Positions 30,226 through 38,788 of a stretch of DNA of 57,687 nucleotides are shown here, piece after piece. The stretch covers positions 1 through 57,687 of the forward strand of contig NZ_UPHT01000030.1 in NCBI RefSeq assembly GCF_900566085.1, written 5' to 3'. The notes below the pieces were generated by a model, which was not told where the DNA came from, made no database searches, and worked only from the letters and a program-made list of their open reading frames with translations. Numbering within the stretch: the first letter of the stretch is position 1; each line of letters starts with the position of its first letter. The translations under genes were made by a program, and so were the position numbers. The DNA comes from Mycobacterium attenuatum (GTDB lineage: Bacteria; Actinomycetota; Actinomycetes; Mycobacteriales; Mycobacteriaceae).

Positions 30226-30819
30226 CTACGCGGGTTGCCACGGCCTGACCCACAGGCGGGGCTCCCAGTTCTCCGCGGCAGCGATCAGTTCGTACATGGT
30301 GGCCCCGTCGATGCTTTCCCGAATGATGTCGGCGTGCCCGGCATGCCGGGCCAGTTCGTTGATCACATGCAGGATCACCCAGCGCACCGACCAGGCCCGC
30401 TGGTCCTTGGGAAACCAGGGGACGTCGTGGGGGACCGGCACCGGTGCGCCGAGGTCCGAGGTCTCCACCAGCCGCAGCGACTCCGCGTTCTGCGCTGCCA
30501 AGGCGCGCAGCAACCCCTCCAGCGTCTCGTCGGGGCGCATCACGTGGCCGTCGGCGATCTCCTTGGCGATCTCCTCGAACGGACGAGGATCTTTGGGCGG
30601 AGTTTCGGGCGCGGCGGCCACCCGCGCCATCCAGCTGCGCTGCATACCAGTGACGTGTTTGATCAGTCCGCCGATCGACAAGGTGCTGACCGACGGCGTC
30701 GAGCGGGCCTGGTCATCGGTGAGGCCGTAGGACACCGCGAGGTATGCGCTCTGGTGAAAGGCCAGGAACTCGCGCAGCGCGCTGCGCTCGTCGGCCACTG
30801 GTGAGGCAAGGGCGGGCAC
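30226..30819 (-). CDS. DinB/DUF664-family protein
   Basis: A 197-residue four-helix-bundle protein. The metal-ligand pattern of the DinB superfamily is visible: a His in helix 2 (IGGLIKHVTGMQRSWM) and the pair in helix 4 (VRWVILHVINELARHAGHAD, His-x7-His). Members are often mycothiol- or bacillithiol-dependent transferases. GTG is the start codon. The gene is divergent from the alpha-mannosidase across 70 bp. I do not recall it at this position in M. tuberculosis, so it may be an insertion here or a loss there. Confidence 0.85.
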   Translation of the reverse strand: MPALASPVADERSALREFLAFHQSAYLAVSYGLTDDQARSTPSVSTLSIGGLIKHVTGMQRSWMARVAAAPETPPKDPRPFEEIAKEIADGHVMRPDETLEGLLRALAAQNAESLRLVETSDLGAPVPVPHDVPWFPKDQRAWSVRWVILHVINELARHAGHADIIRESIDGATMYELIAAAENWEPRLWVRPWQPA

Positions 30820-30889
30820 GGCCGAATCCTAAAAGCCGAATCCGCACAGAGGCGTCACGGGGGTCTCGGCTGCGTCGTAAGGTGCGGTC

Positions 30890-33800
30890 ATGCGGGTGGT
30901 CTCGGCGGAGTCGACCGAGCTGTTCGTCGGCGCGCCGACCGCGCCGGTGCAGCTGGCCCGCGTCGTCGTCGCCGAATGCACCGAAACCACGCCGATCCGC
31001 ATCGACGGCGACGGTTTGCGCGGGGAGGCGGTCGCCGTCAGCGGCGACATCATGGTCGAGGTCCCGGTTGCCGTCGACCAACCCGTCGCGGGTCAGCAGC
31101 GGCGCGCACGAGTGCATGCCGAGGCATCGAATCTGGCCTTCGAGTTCACGGTGGCCGAGCCCGGCTGGACGATGTATATGGTCAGCCACTTTCATTACGA
31201 CCCGGTGTGGTGGAACACCCAGGCCGGCTACACCAGCCAGTGGCGTGAGGATCCGCCGGGGCGGGCCAGGCAGGCCAACGGCTTCGAACTGGTGCGCGCC
31301 CATCTGGAGCTGGCGCGCCGCGACCCCGACTACAAGTTCGTGCTCGCCGAAGTCGACTACCTCAAGCCGTACTGGGACACCCACCCCGAGGACCGCGCCG
31401 ACCTGCGCCGGTTTCTTGCCGAGGGCCGCGTCGAGGTGATGGGTGGAACCTACAACGAGCCCAACACCAACCTCACCAGCCCGGAGACGACGATCCGAAA
31501 CCTGGTGCACGGCATGGGCTTTCAGCGGCATGTACTAGGCGCCGATCCGGCCACCGCGTGGCAGCTCGACGTGTTCGGCCACGACCCGCAATTCCCCGGG
31601 ATGGCCGCCGACGCCGGCCTGACGTCGAGTTCGTGGGCTCGCGGGCCACACCATCAGTGGGGCCCGGCCCAGGGCGGGGTCGACCGTATGCAGTTTTCCA
31701 GTGAGTTCGAGTGGATCTCGCCGTCGGGCCGCGGATTGCTCACCCATTACATGCCGGCGCATTATTCGGCGGGCTGGTGGATGGACTCCGCGGTCTTTCT
31801 GGCCGAGGCCGAAGAGGCCACTTATGCCCTTTTCGACGAGCTCAAGAGGGTTGCGCTGACCCGCAACGTGCTGCTGCCGGTCGGCACCGACTACACCCCG
31901 CCGAACAAGTGGGTGACCGAAATCCACCGTGACTGGGCTGCGCGCTACACGTGGCCGCGTTTCGTGTGCGGACTGCCGCGGGAATTCTTCGCGGCGGTGC
32001 GCGCCGAATTGGCCGAGCGCGGCGCGGTTCCCTCGCCGCAGACGCGCGACATGAATCCGATCTACACCGGCAAGGACGTGTCGTACATCGACACCAAACA
32101 AGCTAACCGGGCCGCCGAAAACACGGTGCTGGACGCCGAGCGGTTTGCGGTGTTCGCCGGGTTGCTGGCCGGCGCCCGGTATCCGCAGGCGGCGCTGGCC
32201 AAGGCGTGGGTGCAGCTGGCCTACGGCGCACACCACGACGCGATCACCGGGTCCGAATCCGACCAGGTTTACCTCGATCTGCTGACCGGCTGGCGTGACG
32301 CCTGGGAAATCGGCCGCACCGCCCGCGACAACTCCCTGGCATTGCTGTCGGAGGCCGTCGATGCCCCGGAGGGTTCGGTGATCGTATGGAACCCGCTGAC
32401 CCAGCGGCGCACCGATGTCGTCACGGTCCGGCTCGTGGCGCCGCTGGGCGCGGGGGTGCAGGTCTGTGACCGCGACGGCTCGCGGGTCCCCGCGCTTGTC
32501 GAGCACGACGGGCAGTCGGTGACCTGGCTGGCGCGAGACGTCGCGTCGCTGGGCTGGCGGTCCTACCGGCTGATCCCGGCTGACCCAGCCACAGGCTGGC
32601 AACCCGCGCCCGGTGCAGCGATCGCCAACGAGCATTACCGCTTGAGCGTCGACCCCGCACGCGGCGGTGGGGTGGTGTCGCTGGTACAGGACGGTCGTCA
32701 GCTGATCGCCGACGGTCGGGTAGGCAACGAGCTCGCCGTCTACGAGGAATACCCCTCGCATCCCACCCAGGGCGAGGGCCCGTGGCATCTGCTACCCAAG
32801 GGCCCGGTGGTCTGTTCGTCGGAATCGCGGGCTCGGGTGCAGGCCTACCGCTGCCCGCTGGGCCAGCGGCTGGTGGTGCGCGGCCGGATCGGCACGGTCT
32901 TGCGCTACACCCAAACCGTGACTCTGTGGAACGGCGTGGCCCGCGTGGACTGCCGCACCCGGGTCGACGGATTCACCGGCGAAGACCGCCTGCTGCGGCT
33001 GCGCTGGCCGTGTCCGGTCCCGGGCGCCATGCCCGTCAGCGAGGTAGGGGATGCCGTCGTCGGGCGCGGTTTCGCGCTGCTGCATGACGGCGCCCGGTCG
33101 GTTGATACCGCCGAGCACCTGTGGACGCTGGACAACCCGGCCTACGGCTGGTTCGGCTTGTCGTCGGCGGCGCGGGTACGCGTCGGCAGTGACGCCGTCC
33201 GGGCGGTTTCGGTCGCCGAGGTGGTGTCGCCCTGCGAAACGATGTCCGGCCCGATGGCGCGCGAGCTCATGGTCGCGTTGGTTCGGGCCGGCGTCACGGC
33301 CACGTGCAGCGGCGCGGACAAACCGCGTTACGGCAACCTCGACGTGGACTCCAACCTGCCGGACACCCGCATCGCGCTGGGCGGGCCCGATCGCAACGTG
33401 TTCACCAAGGCGGTGCTGGCCGAGGCCGACCCGGTGTACACCGCCGAACTCGAACGCCAGCTGACGGATAAGGGTCAGGCCAGGGTGTGGGTGCCGGCCA
33501 TGACGCCACTGGCGGAGGTTTGGGTGCCCGGCGCCGACCTGCGGGCGCCGCGCGCGCTGCCAGTGTTGGTGATCGACGGCCGCGACGACGACAGCCTGGC
33601 CGGCGCGATCGCGTCGGTGGTCGCCGACCTCGCCGACGCCGAGATCGCGGTCAGCCAGCAGGCTCCGCCGAACATCGGTCCCTTCGAGGCGCGCACGGTC
33701 GCGCTGCTCAACCGCGGTATGCCCAGCTTCGCCGTGGACTCCGAGGGCACCTTGCACACCGCGCTGCTGCGCTCCTGTACCGGCTGGCCCTCCGGCGTCT

Positions 33801-35050
33801 GGATCGACGAACCGCGGCGCACCGCGCCCGACGGCTCCAACTTCCAGCTTCAGCACTGGACGCACGATTTCGACTACGCGCTGGTCGGCGCCGACGGAGA
33901 CTGGCGGGCTGCCAAAATCCCTACACACAGCGCGCAGTTCGCGCATCCGCTGATCGCGGTCGCCCAGCACATATCTGCGGCCGGGCTGCCGGGACTGGGC
34001 TCGCTGCTGCACGTGGAGCCCGCCGACTCGGTGCACCTCGGGGCGCTCAAAGCGGCGGGCAACCCGCTGGCGGAGGGCAGCGCCCGGCCCGTCGATCCCG
34101 CGGTGGTGGTGATGCGGCTGGTGGAGACCTTCGGGGCCGCGACCCGCGTAAGGATCGGCTCACAGCTCGGCAAGGTAGGCGGACTCGAGTTCGCCGACCT
34201 GCTGGAATCCCCACGACAGCGCAAGCGATCAATCGAGCTGCATGGCTACCAGGTCGCGACCGTAGTGGCCCGACTCGATATGAGCGGGCCGGCGCGCGAT
34301 ACCGAGTTAGCGCCGCACGCCGAGACGGCTCAGCCACTGTTCGCACGCTACTGGCTGCACAACCGTGGCCCGGCCCCCCTGGGCGGACTGCCGGCCGCCG
34401 CCTACCTACATCCCCGGCACGTGACGGCCGAACCCGGTGACCGGGTGGTGTTGCGCCTCACCGCCGCCAGCGACTGCACCGACTCCGTGGTGGGTGGCGT
34501 GGTGGACGTGGTGTCACCGGGCGGTTGGCCGGTGACACCGGCCCGGCTGCCGTTCACCCTGGGAGCCGGTGAGCATCTGGAAACCGATGTCGTTGTGGAA
34601 ATCCCGGCCGGCGCCCCGTCCGGGCTGTATCCGGTGCGGGCGCAGCTGGCCATCACCGGCGGTGAACTGCCGGCCGCCTGGCGACAGGTGGTTGAGGATG
34701 TGTGCGTGCTGGCGGTCGGGACACAGCTCGACGAACTTGTTTACTTCTTTGACGGACCCGCCGACATCGAAGTGGCCGCCGGCGACTCGGCTCGCCTGGC
34801 CGTCACGGTCGGTAGCCGTGCCGGGGCCGAACTGGCCGTCGAGGCCCACCTGATCAGCCCGTGGGGCACGTGGGAGTGGCTCGGGCCGGCCGTACAGGGC
34901 GCCGTCTTGCCCGCCGGCGGGGCGGCCGAGCTGGTGTTCGACGTGGCCCCCCCGCCGTGGCTGGAGCCCGGCCGGTGGTGGGCGCTGGTGCGGGTCGGCT
35001 GCGCCGGCGGGCTGCTCTACTCCCCGGCGGTGAAGGTGGCGGTGACGTGA
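30890..35050 (+). CDS. Glycoside hydrolase family 38 alpha-mannosidase
   Basis: 1,386 residues with no signal peptide, so cytosolic. The GH38 metal site reads SHFHYDPVWW (His100, His102, Asp104). The nucleophile is Asp227 in WQLDVFGHDPQFPGM, and AYGAHHDAITGSESDQVY carries the later His ligands. The C-terminal half is a beta-sandwich region plus a final Ig-like domain (PADIEVAAGDSARLAV). Rv0648 is the homologue at this place in M. tuberculosis; as I recall it is about 1,215 residues, so this one is longer. The stop overlaps the next gene (GTGA). A role in breaking down mannose-containing cell-wall glycans is likely. Confidence 0.92.
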   Translation: MRVVSAESTELFVGAPTAPVQLARVVVAECTETTPIRIDGDGLRGEAVAVSGDIMVEVPVAVDQPVAGQQRRARVHAEASNLAFEFTVAEPGWTMYMVSHFHYDPVWWNTQAGYTSQWREDPPGRARQANGFELVRAHLELARRDPDYKFVLAEVDYLKPYWDTHPEDRADLRRFLAEGRVEVMGGTYNEPNTNLTSPETTIRNLVHGMGFQRHVLGADPATAWQLDVFGHDPQFPGMAADAGLTSSSWARGPHHQWGPAQGGVDRMQFSSEFEWISPSGRGLLTHYMPAHYSAGWWMDSAVFLAEAEEATYALFDELKRVALTRNVLLPVGTDYTPPNKWVTEIHRDWAARYTWPRFVCGLPREFFAAVRAELAERGAVPSPQTRDMNPIYTGKDVSYIDTKQANRAAENTVLDAERFAVFAGLLAGARYPQAALAKAWVQLAYGAHHDAITGSESDQVYLDLLTGWRDAWEIGRTARDNSLALLSEAVDAPEGSVIVWNPLTQRRTDVVTVRLVAPLGAGVQVCDRDGSRVPALVEHDGQSVTWLARDVASLGWRSYRLIPADPATGWQPAPGAAIANEHYRLSVDPARGGGVVSLVQDGRQLIADGRVGNELAVYEEYPSHPTQGEGPWHLLPKGPVVCSSESRARVQAYRCPLGQRLVVRGRIGTVLRYTQTVTLWNGVARVDCRTRVDGFTGEDRLLRLRWPCPVPGAMPVSEVGDAVVGRGFALLHDGARSVDTAEHLWTLDNPAYGWFGLSSAARVRVGSDAVRAVSVAEVVSPCETMSGPMARELMVALVRAGVTATCSGADKPRYGNLDVDSNLPDTRIALGGPDRNVFTKAVLAEADPVYTAELERQLTDKGQARVWVPAMTPLAEVWVPGADLRAPRALPVLVIDGRDDDSLAGAIASVVADLADAEIAVSQQAPPNIGPFEARTVALLNRGMPSFAVDSEGTLHTALLRSCTGWPSGVWIDEPRRTAPDGSNFQLQHWTHDFDYALVGADGDWRAAKIPTHSAQFAHPLIAVAQHISAAGLPGLGSLLHVEPADSVHLGALKAAGNPLAEGSARPVDPAVVVMRLVETFGAATRVRIGSQLGKVGGLEFADLLESPRQRKRSIELHGYQVATVVARLDMSGPARDTELAPHAETAQPLFARYWLHNRGPAPLGGLPAAAYLHPRHVTAEPGDRVVLRLTAASDCTDSVVGGVVDVVSPGGWPVTPARLPFTLGAGEHLETDVVVEIPAGAPSGLYPVRAQLAITGGELPAAWRQVVEDVCVLAVGTQLDELVYFFDGPADIEVAAGDSARLAVTVGSRAGAELAVEAHLISPWGTWEWLGPAVQGAVLPAGGAAELVFDVAPPPWLEPGRWWALVRVGCAGGLLYSPAVKVAVT

Positions 35051-35664
35051 GCGCCGACCCGGTCGCGAGCGTCGCCGGAGTCCCCGTCCACGCCGGCGAT
35101 GTCGACGCGCGGGAAGCATGGCTACGCAACGGTCCAGGTGCGGGCGCGCTGCCGCTCACCGGCACCAGCGAGGGACGCCAGCTGCGGCGCTGGCTGACTC
35201 AGCTGATCGTCACCGAGCGGGTGATCGCCGCCGAGGCGGCCGCACGCGGACTCACTGCGGCAGCTGCCCCGCCCGAGGCCGAACTTCTGCCGGATGTGGC
35301 GGCCCAGCTGGAGATCGGCAGCGTCGCCGCGGCGGTGCTGGCCGATCCGCGAGCGCGGGCACTGTTCGCTGACGTCACCGCCGCGGTCGTCATCACCGAC
35401 GACCAGGTGGCCGACTACCACGCCCGCAATCCGCTGCGGTTCGCCCAGCCGCGCCCCGAGGTCAACGGCTGGTGTGCTCCCGCGGTAGCCGGCCCGCCGC
35501 TCGAGCAGGTGCGGCCGGTGATCGCGCGGCATCTGCTGGGCGCCGCGCGACGGCGAGCTTTCCGCATGTGGCTGGACGCGCGCCGGGCCGCGCTGGTGCG
35601 GTTGGCTCCCGGCTATGAGCATCCCGGCGACCCCCGACAACCCGACAACACCCACCGGCACTGA
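35047..35664 (+). CDS. fabD2: SurA/parvulin-like helical protein, historically called FabD2
   Basis: 205 residues, equivalent to Rv0649 (FabD2, possible malonyl-CoA:ACP transacylase). The transacylase nucleophile motif GHSxG is absent, and the length is far below the roughly 300 residues of FabD. Instead, LRRWLTQLIVTERVIAAEAA and ITDDQVADYHARNPLRF, with the end RRRAFRMWLDARRAALV, resemble the chaperone part of SurA/PrsA proteins without a PPIase domain. That reassignment is my inference. No signal peptide is visible. Its GTG overlaps the mannosidase stop by 4 bases and its TGA overlaps the kinase ATG by one, so the three are coupled. Confidence 0.75.
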   Translation: MSADPVASVAGVPVHAGDVDAREAWLRNGPGAGALPLTGTSEGRQLRRWLTQLIVTERVIAAEAAARGLTAAAAPPEAELLPDVAAQLEIGSVAAAVLADPRARALFADVTAAVVITDDQVADYHARNPLRFAQPRPEVNGWCAPAVAGPPLEQVRPVIARHLLGAARRRAFRMWLDARRAALVRLAPGYEHPGDPRQPDNTHRH

Positions 35665-36572
35665 TGCATACCCTCTGCCTTGACATCGGTGGCACCAAGA
35701 TCGCCGCCGGCCTGGCCGACCCCAGCGGCGACTTGGTGCACACGGCCAAACGTCGTACTCCGGCCGCCGAAGGAGCTGAGGCGGTGTGGGACGTGGTTGC
35801 CGCGATGATCGCCGACGCACTGCACGCGGCGGGTGGCGCTGTTGGTGGCGTGGGCATCGCGTCGGCCGGTCCGATAGATCGGCATCGTGGAACCGTCAGC
35901 CCGATCAACATCGCGTCGTGGCGGGGGTTTCCGGTGCGCGACCGGGTTTCGGCGGTGGTGCCCGGCGTGCCGGTGGAGCTCGGCGGCGACGGCGTGTGTA
36001 TGGCGCTCGGCGAGCACTGGCTTGGCGCGGGACGGGGCGCCCGCTTCCTGCTCGGAATGGTGGTGTCTACCGGTGTCGGCGGGGGGTTGGTGCTCGACGG
36101 CGCTCCCTATCCCGGCCGCACCGGAAACGCCGGTCACGTCGGTCACGTCGTGGTCGACGAGGATGGTGCGCAGTGCGCCTGCGGTGGCCGCGGTTGCGTG
36201 GAGAGCATCGCCTCCGGCCCGTCGATGGTGCGCTGGGCGCGTGACAACGGCTGGTGCGCGCCGCGGGGCGCCGGAGCAAAGGAGCTTGCCGGGGCAGCAG
36301 CGGCCGGCGATACGGTGGCGCTGGCCGCGTTTCGCCGGGGCGCCACCGCGCTGGCCGCGATGATCGCTTCCGTCGGGGCGGTGTGCGATCTGGACCTCGT
36401 GGTCATCGGTGGGGGAGTGGCCAAATCCGGGCGCCTGCTGTTCGACCCGTTGCGGGCGGCGCTGAGCGATTATGCGCGGCTGGATTTTCTGGCCGGGTTG
36501 CGGGTAGCGCCGGCGCAGCTCGGCGGCACGGCCGGGCTGGTCGGCGCGGCGCGGCTGGTGGGGCTCGGCTAG
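35664..36572 (+). CDS. ROK-family sugar kinase
   Basis: 302 residues. The ATP phosphate motif is LDIGGTKIAAG at the N terminus. VVSTGVGGGLVLDG and GNAGHVGHVVVDEDG carry the substrate Glu/His region, and the zinc motif is CACGGRGCVES. The second ATP motif is VVIGGGVAKSG. No helix-turn-helix precedes the kinase fold, so it is an enzyme, not a repressor. Encoded directly after the alpha-mannosidase, it plausibly phosphorylates the released hexose (mannose or glucose). Confidence 0.92.
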   Translation: MHTLCLDIGGTKIAAGLADPSGDLVHTAKRRTPAAEGAEAVWDVVAAMIADALHAAGGAVGGVGIASAGPIDRHRGTVSPINIASWRGFPVRDRVSAVVPGVPVELGGDGVCMALGEHWLGAGRGARFLLGMVVSTGVGGGLVLDGAPYPGRTGNAGHVGHVVVDEDGAQCACGGRGCVESIASGPSMVRWARDNGWCAPRGAGAKELAGAAAAGDTVALAAFRRGATALAAMIASVGAVCDLDLVVIGGGVAKSGRLLFDPLRAALSDYARLDFLAGLRVAPAQLGGTAGLVGAARLVGLG

Positions 36573-36974
36573 CCGGCGCCGCGACGGTCCGGCCCTTCTG
36601 CCCCATGCGACGTGGGCGGCGACGTCCTGAATCCACGGGCCGTGTCGGCGCCTGCACGCACATCCGAAGCCGTGGAAGCCCACTCGATGCCGCCGGGTAC
36701 CCACGGCGCACGCGGTTTGGCCCATCCAGCAGGTGACGCTATTGTGGTTGCCGATCCACCGAAGACCGTCGGCCACCGAGCAATCGGTTTAAGGTCCGGG
36801 AACATCCCGGCGGCCCACGCAGGAGGACGAGGCATCATCAGCACCGGCGGCAGCGTTGGTGCATCGGTTACGCCCCGTGCCGCTTCCTGCGCCGGGGCGT
36901 TCGTCATTCCTGGCTGGTGCCCGCATTTCGAGGTGGCCGCAGACGTCACGTCGCACACTTGTAGGAGGTAATGC
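36573..36974 (+). promoter_or_regulatory. 402-bp gene-free region: rplJL promoter and L10 leader
   Basis: No convincing gene lies here. TTGGCC (36717-36722), a 17-base spacer and TATTGT (36740-36745) form a fair SigA-type promoter, which would give a leader of about 220 nt before rplJ. L10-L7/L12 leaders in bacteria commonly fold to bind the L10-(L12)4 complex for autoregulation, so such a leader is expected here; I did not derive its fold. AGGAGG at 36963-36968 is the rplJ RBS. Nothing recognisable lies between 36573 and 36700. Confidence 0.5.
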
Positions 36975-37553
36975 ATGGCCAGGGCTGACAAGGCCACCGC
37001 CGTTGCAGACATCGCAGAGCGCTTCAAGACCTCGAGCGCGACCGTTATCACCGAATACCGCGGCTTGACGGTGGCTAACCTGGCCCAACTGCGCCGATCG
37101 CTGGGCGGGTCGGCGACCTACTCCGTGGCCAAGAACACCCTCATCAAGCGGGCGGCCACCGAGGCCGGTATCGAAGGCCTCGACGAGCTGTTCGTGGGCC
37201 CGACGGCGATCGCTTTCGTCACCGGAGAGCCGGTCGACGCGGCCAAGGCCCTCAAGACCTTCGCCAAGGAGCACAAGGCGCTGGTCATCAAGGGCGGCTA
37301 CATGGACGGCCATCCGTTGACCGTTGCCGAGGTGGAGCGGATTGCCGACCTGGAGTCGCGTGAGGTGCTGCTGGCCAAGCTGGCCGGCGCGATGAAGGGC
37401 AATCTCGCCAAGGCTGCCGGGCTGTTCAACGCCCCCGCCTCGCAGGTAGCCCGACTGGCGGCAGCCTTGCAGGAAAAGCGGGCCGCGGCAGAACCTGCCG
37501 CAGCTGCAGCCGCCCCTGAAACCCCGGCTCCAGAACCGACATCAGCCGAATAA
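36975..37553 (+). CDS. rplJ: 50S ribosomal protein L10
   Basis: 192 residues. The N-terminal rRNA-binding domain contains [20 protein letters not shown] and [11 protein letters not shown]. The C-terminal helix that docks L7/L12 dimers is followed by an Ala/Pro/Glu-rich tail ([16 protein letters not shown]), longer than in many species. A near-perfect RBS (AGGAGG, six bases from the ATG) suggests high expression. rplL follows after 27 bases. Confidence 0.96.
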   Translation: MARADKATAVADIAERFKTSSATVITEYRGLTVANLAQLRRSLGGSATYSVAKNTLIKRAATEAGIEGLDELFVGPTAIAFVTGEPVDAAKALKTFAKEHKALVIKGGYMDGHPLTVAEVERIADLESREVLLAKLAGAMKGNLAKAAGLFNAPASQVARLAAALQEKRAAAEPAAAAAAPETPAPEPTSAE

Positions 37554-37580
37554 ACCCGAAAACCAGGAAGGACCCACACC

Positions 37581-37973
37581 ATGGCCAAGCTCTCGACAGA
37601 CGAACTGCTTGACGCATTCAAGGAAATGACCCTGTTGGAGCTCTCCGACTTCGTCAAGAAGTTCGAGGAGACCTTCGAGGTCACCGCGGCCGCACCGGTC
37701 GCCATCGCCGCGGCCGGTCCCGCCGCCGGTGGCGCACCGGCCGAGGCCGCCGAGGAGCAGTCCGAGTTCGACGTGATCCTCGAGGCCGCCGGCGAGAAGA
37801 AGATCGGCGTCATCAAGGTTGTCCGCGAGATCGTCTCCGGCCTGGGCCTCAAGGAGGCCAAAGACCTGGTCGACAGCGCGCCCAAGCCGCTGCTCGAAAA
37901 GGTTGCCAAGGAGGCCGCCGACGACGCGAAGGCCAAGCTGGAGGCGGCCGGCGCCACCGTCACCGTCAAGTAA
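37581..37973 (+). CDS. rplL: 50S ribosomal protein L7/L12
   Basis: 130 residues, the usual length. N-terminal dimer domain ([20 protein letters not shown]), Ala/Gly-rich hinge, and the C-terminal factor-binding domain ([20 protein letters not shown], then [14 protein letters not shown]). It binds L10 and recruits translation factors. The operon ends here with a strong terminator. Confidence 0.97.
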   Translation: MAKLSTDELLDAFKEMTLLELSDFVKKFEETFEVTAAAPVAIAAAGPAAGGAPAEAAEEQSEFDVILEAAGEKKIGVIKVVREIVSGLGLKEAKDLVDSAPKPLLEKVAKEAADDAKAKLEAAGATVTVK

Positions 37974-37987
37974 GTTCACGCGCGATA

Positions 37988-38014
37988 GCCCCCGGGAAGC
38001 ACCCGGGGGCTTTT
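37988..38014 (+). terminator. Rho-independent terminator after rplL
   Basis: GCCCCCGGG (37988-37996) and CCCGGGGGC (38002-38010) form a perfect 9-bp GC stem with a five-base loop, followed directly by TTTT. It stands 14 bases after the rplL stop and before the convergent TetR gene. A clear intrinsic terminator with a U-tract is not common in mycobacteria. Confidence 0.88.
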
Positions 38015-38020
38015 GCGTGC

Positions 38021-38725
38021 TCAGCCGCGCGCCGACCGCTGTGACTGCCGCACCCGTTCGGGTGAATCACCAAGGGCAACAAGCAAATTCGTGGTCATCG
38101 CGCTCAGTACCGGCTCCATCGCCGTGCCCTCTTCGCCGAAAAATCCCGCCAGTTCCAGCATCACGAACCCATGGATCGACGCCCAGAATTGTGCGGCAGT
38201 GCAAACCACCGCCTGGTCCGATACGTCGCCCCCGCCGGCCGCCGAGCCGACGGTGATTCGGCCCGCCAGCATCGAGCGGTGCACCGCGCGCACCACGTGC
38301 GCGAAGCTCGGGTGGTGCCGCTCGATTTCGACGACCGTCAGCATCAGGACGTCGCGAGCCGGTGCCTTGATGCCGTGTGCGCTGGTGCTGCCGAACATCA
38401 GCCGATACATGTGCGGCCGCTCGATGGCATAGCGCCGATACGCCGCTCCGACAACCAACAGATCGGCAACGGGGTCGGCCGTCGGGGCCACCGTGAGCGC
38501 GGCGTCGAACTGCCGTAATCCCTCTTCGGCGACCGCGGCGATAAGTTCCCGCATTCCGCCGAAGTGGGTGTAGACCGACATGGTGGAGGTTCCGGCGGCT
38601 CCGGCCACCCGGCGGGTTTGCAGGGCATCGGGTCCGTGCTCGTCGAGCAGGTCAACGGCGGCACGCACCATTTCGTCACGAACACTGCGCATGCTGCCCG
38701 GGACCTGCTCAACCATCCTTGCCAT
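38021..38725 (-). CDS. TetR-family transcriptional regulator (Rv0653c-like)
   Basis: 234 residues. The N-terminal TetR DNA-binding domain includes VRAAVDLLDEHGPDALQTRR and the recognition segment GTSTMSVYTHFGGMRELIAA. The C-terminal ligand domain (about residues 85-215) has no recognised specificity. It is divergent from the carotenoid oxygenase across 63 bp that contain a palindrome (38763-38775), so it most likely represses itself and the oxygenase gene. ATG 38725 is used; an ATG 9 bases downstream is possible. Confidence 0.9.
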   Translation of the reverse strand: MARMVEQVPGSMRSVRDEMVRAAVDLLDEHGPDALQTRRVAGAAGTSTMSVYTHFGGMRELIAAVAEEGLRQFDAALTVAPTADPVADLLVVGAAYRRYAIERPHMYRLMFGSTSAHGIKAPARDVLMLTVVEIERHHPSFAHVVRAVHRSMLAGRITVGSAAGGGDVSDQAVVCTAAQFWASIHGFVMLELAGFFGEEGTAMEPVLSAMTTNLLVALGDSPERVRQSQRSARG

Positions 38726-38762
38726 CTTCTCATCCGCGGCGTACCGTCCGAATAACGCTGAA

Positions 38763-38775
38763 ATAACAATGTTAT
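38763..38775. promoter_or_regulatory. Putative TetR operator
   Basis: ATAACA-A-TGTTAT is a perfect 6+1+6 palindrome, AT-rich in a GC-rich genome. It lies between the TetR gene and the oxygenase and directly precedes the oxygenase RBS (AGGAG at 38776). Binding there would block initiation or early elongation of the oxygenase transcript. Confidence 0.55.
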
Positions 38776-38788
38776 AGGAGCTCGGTCA

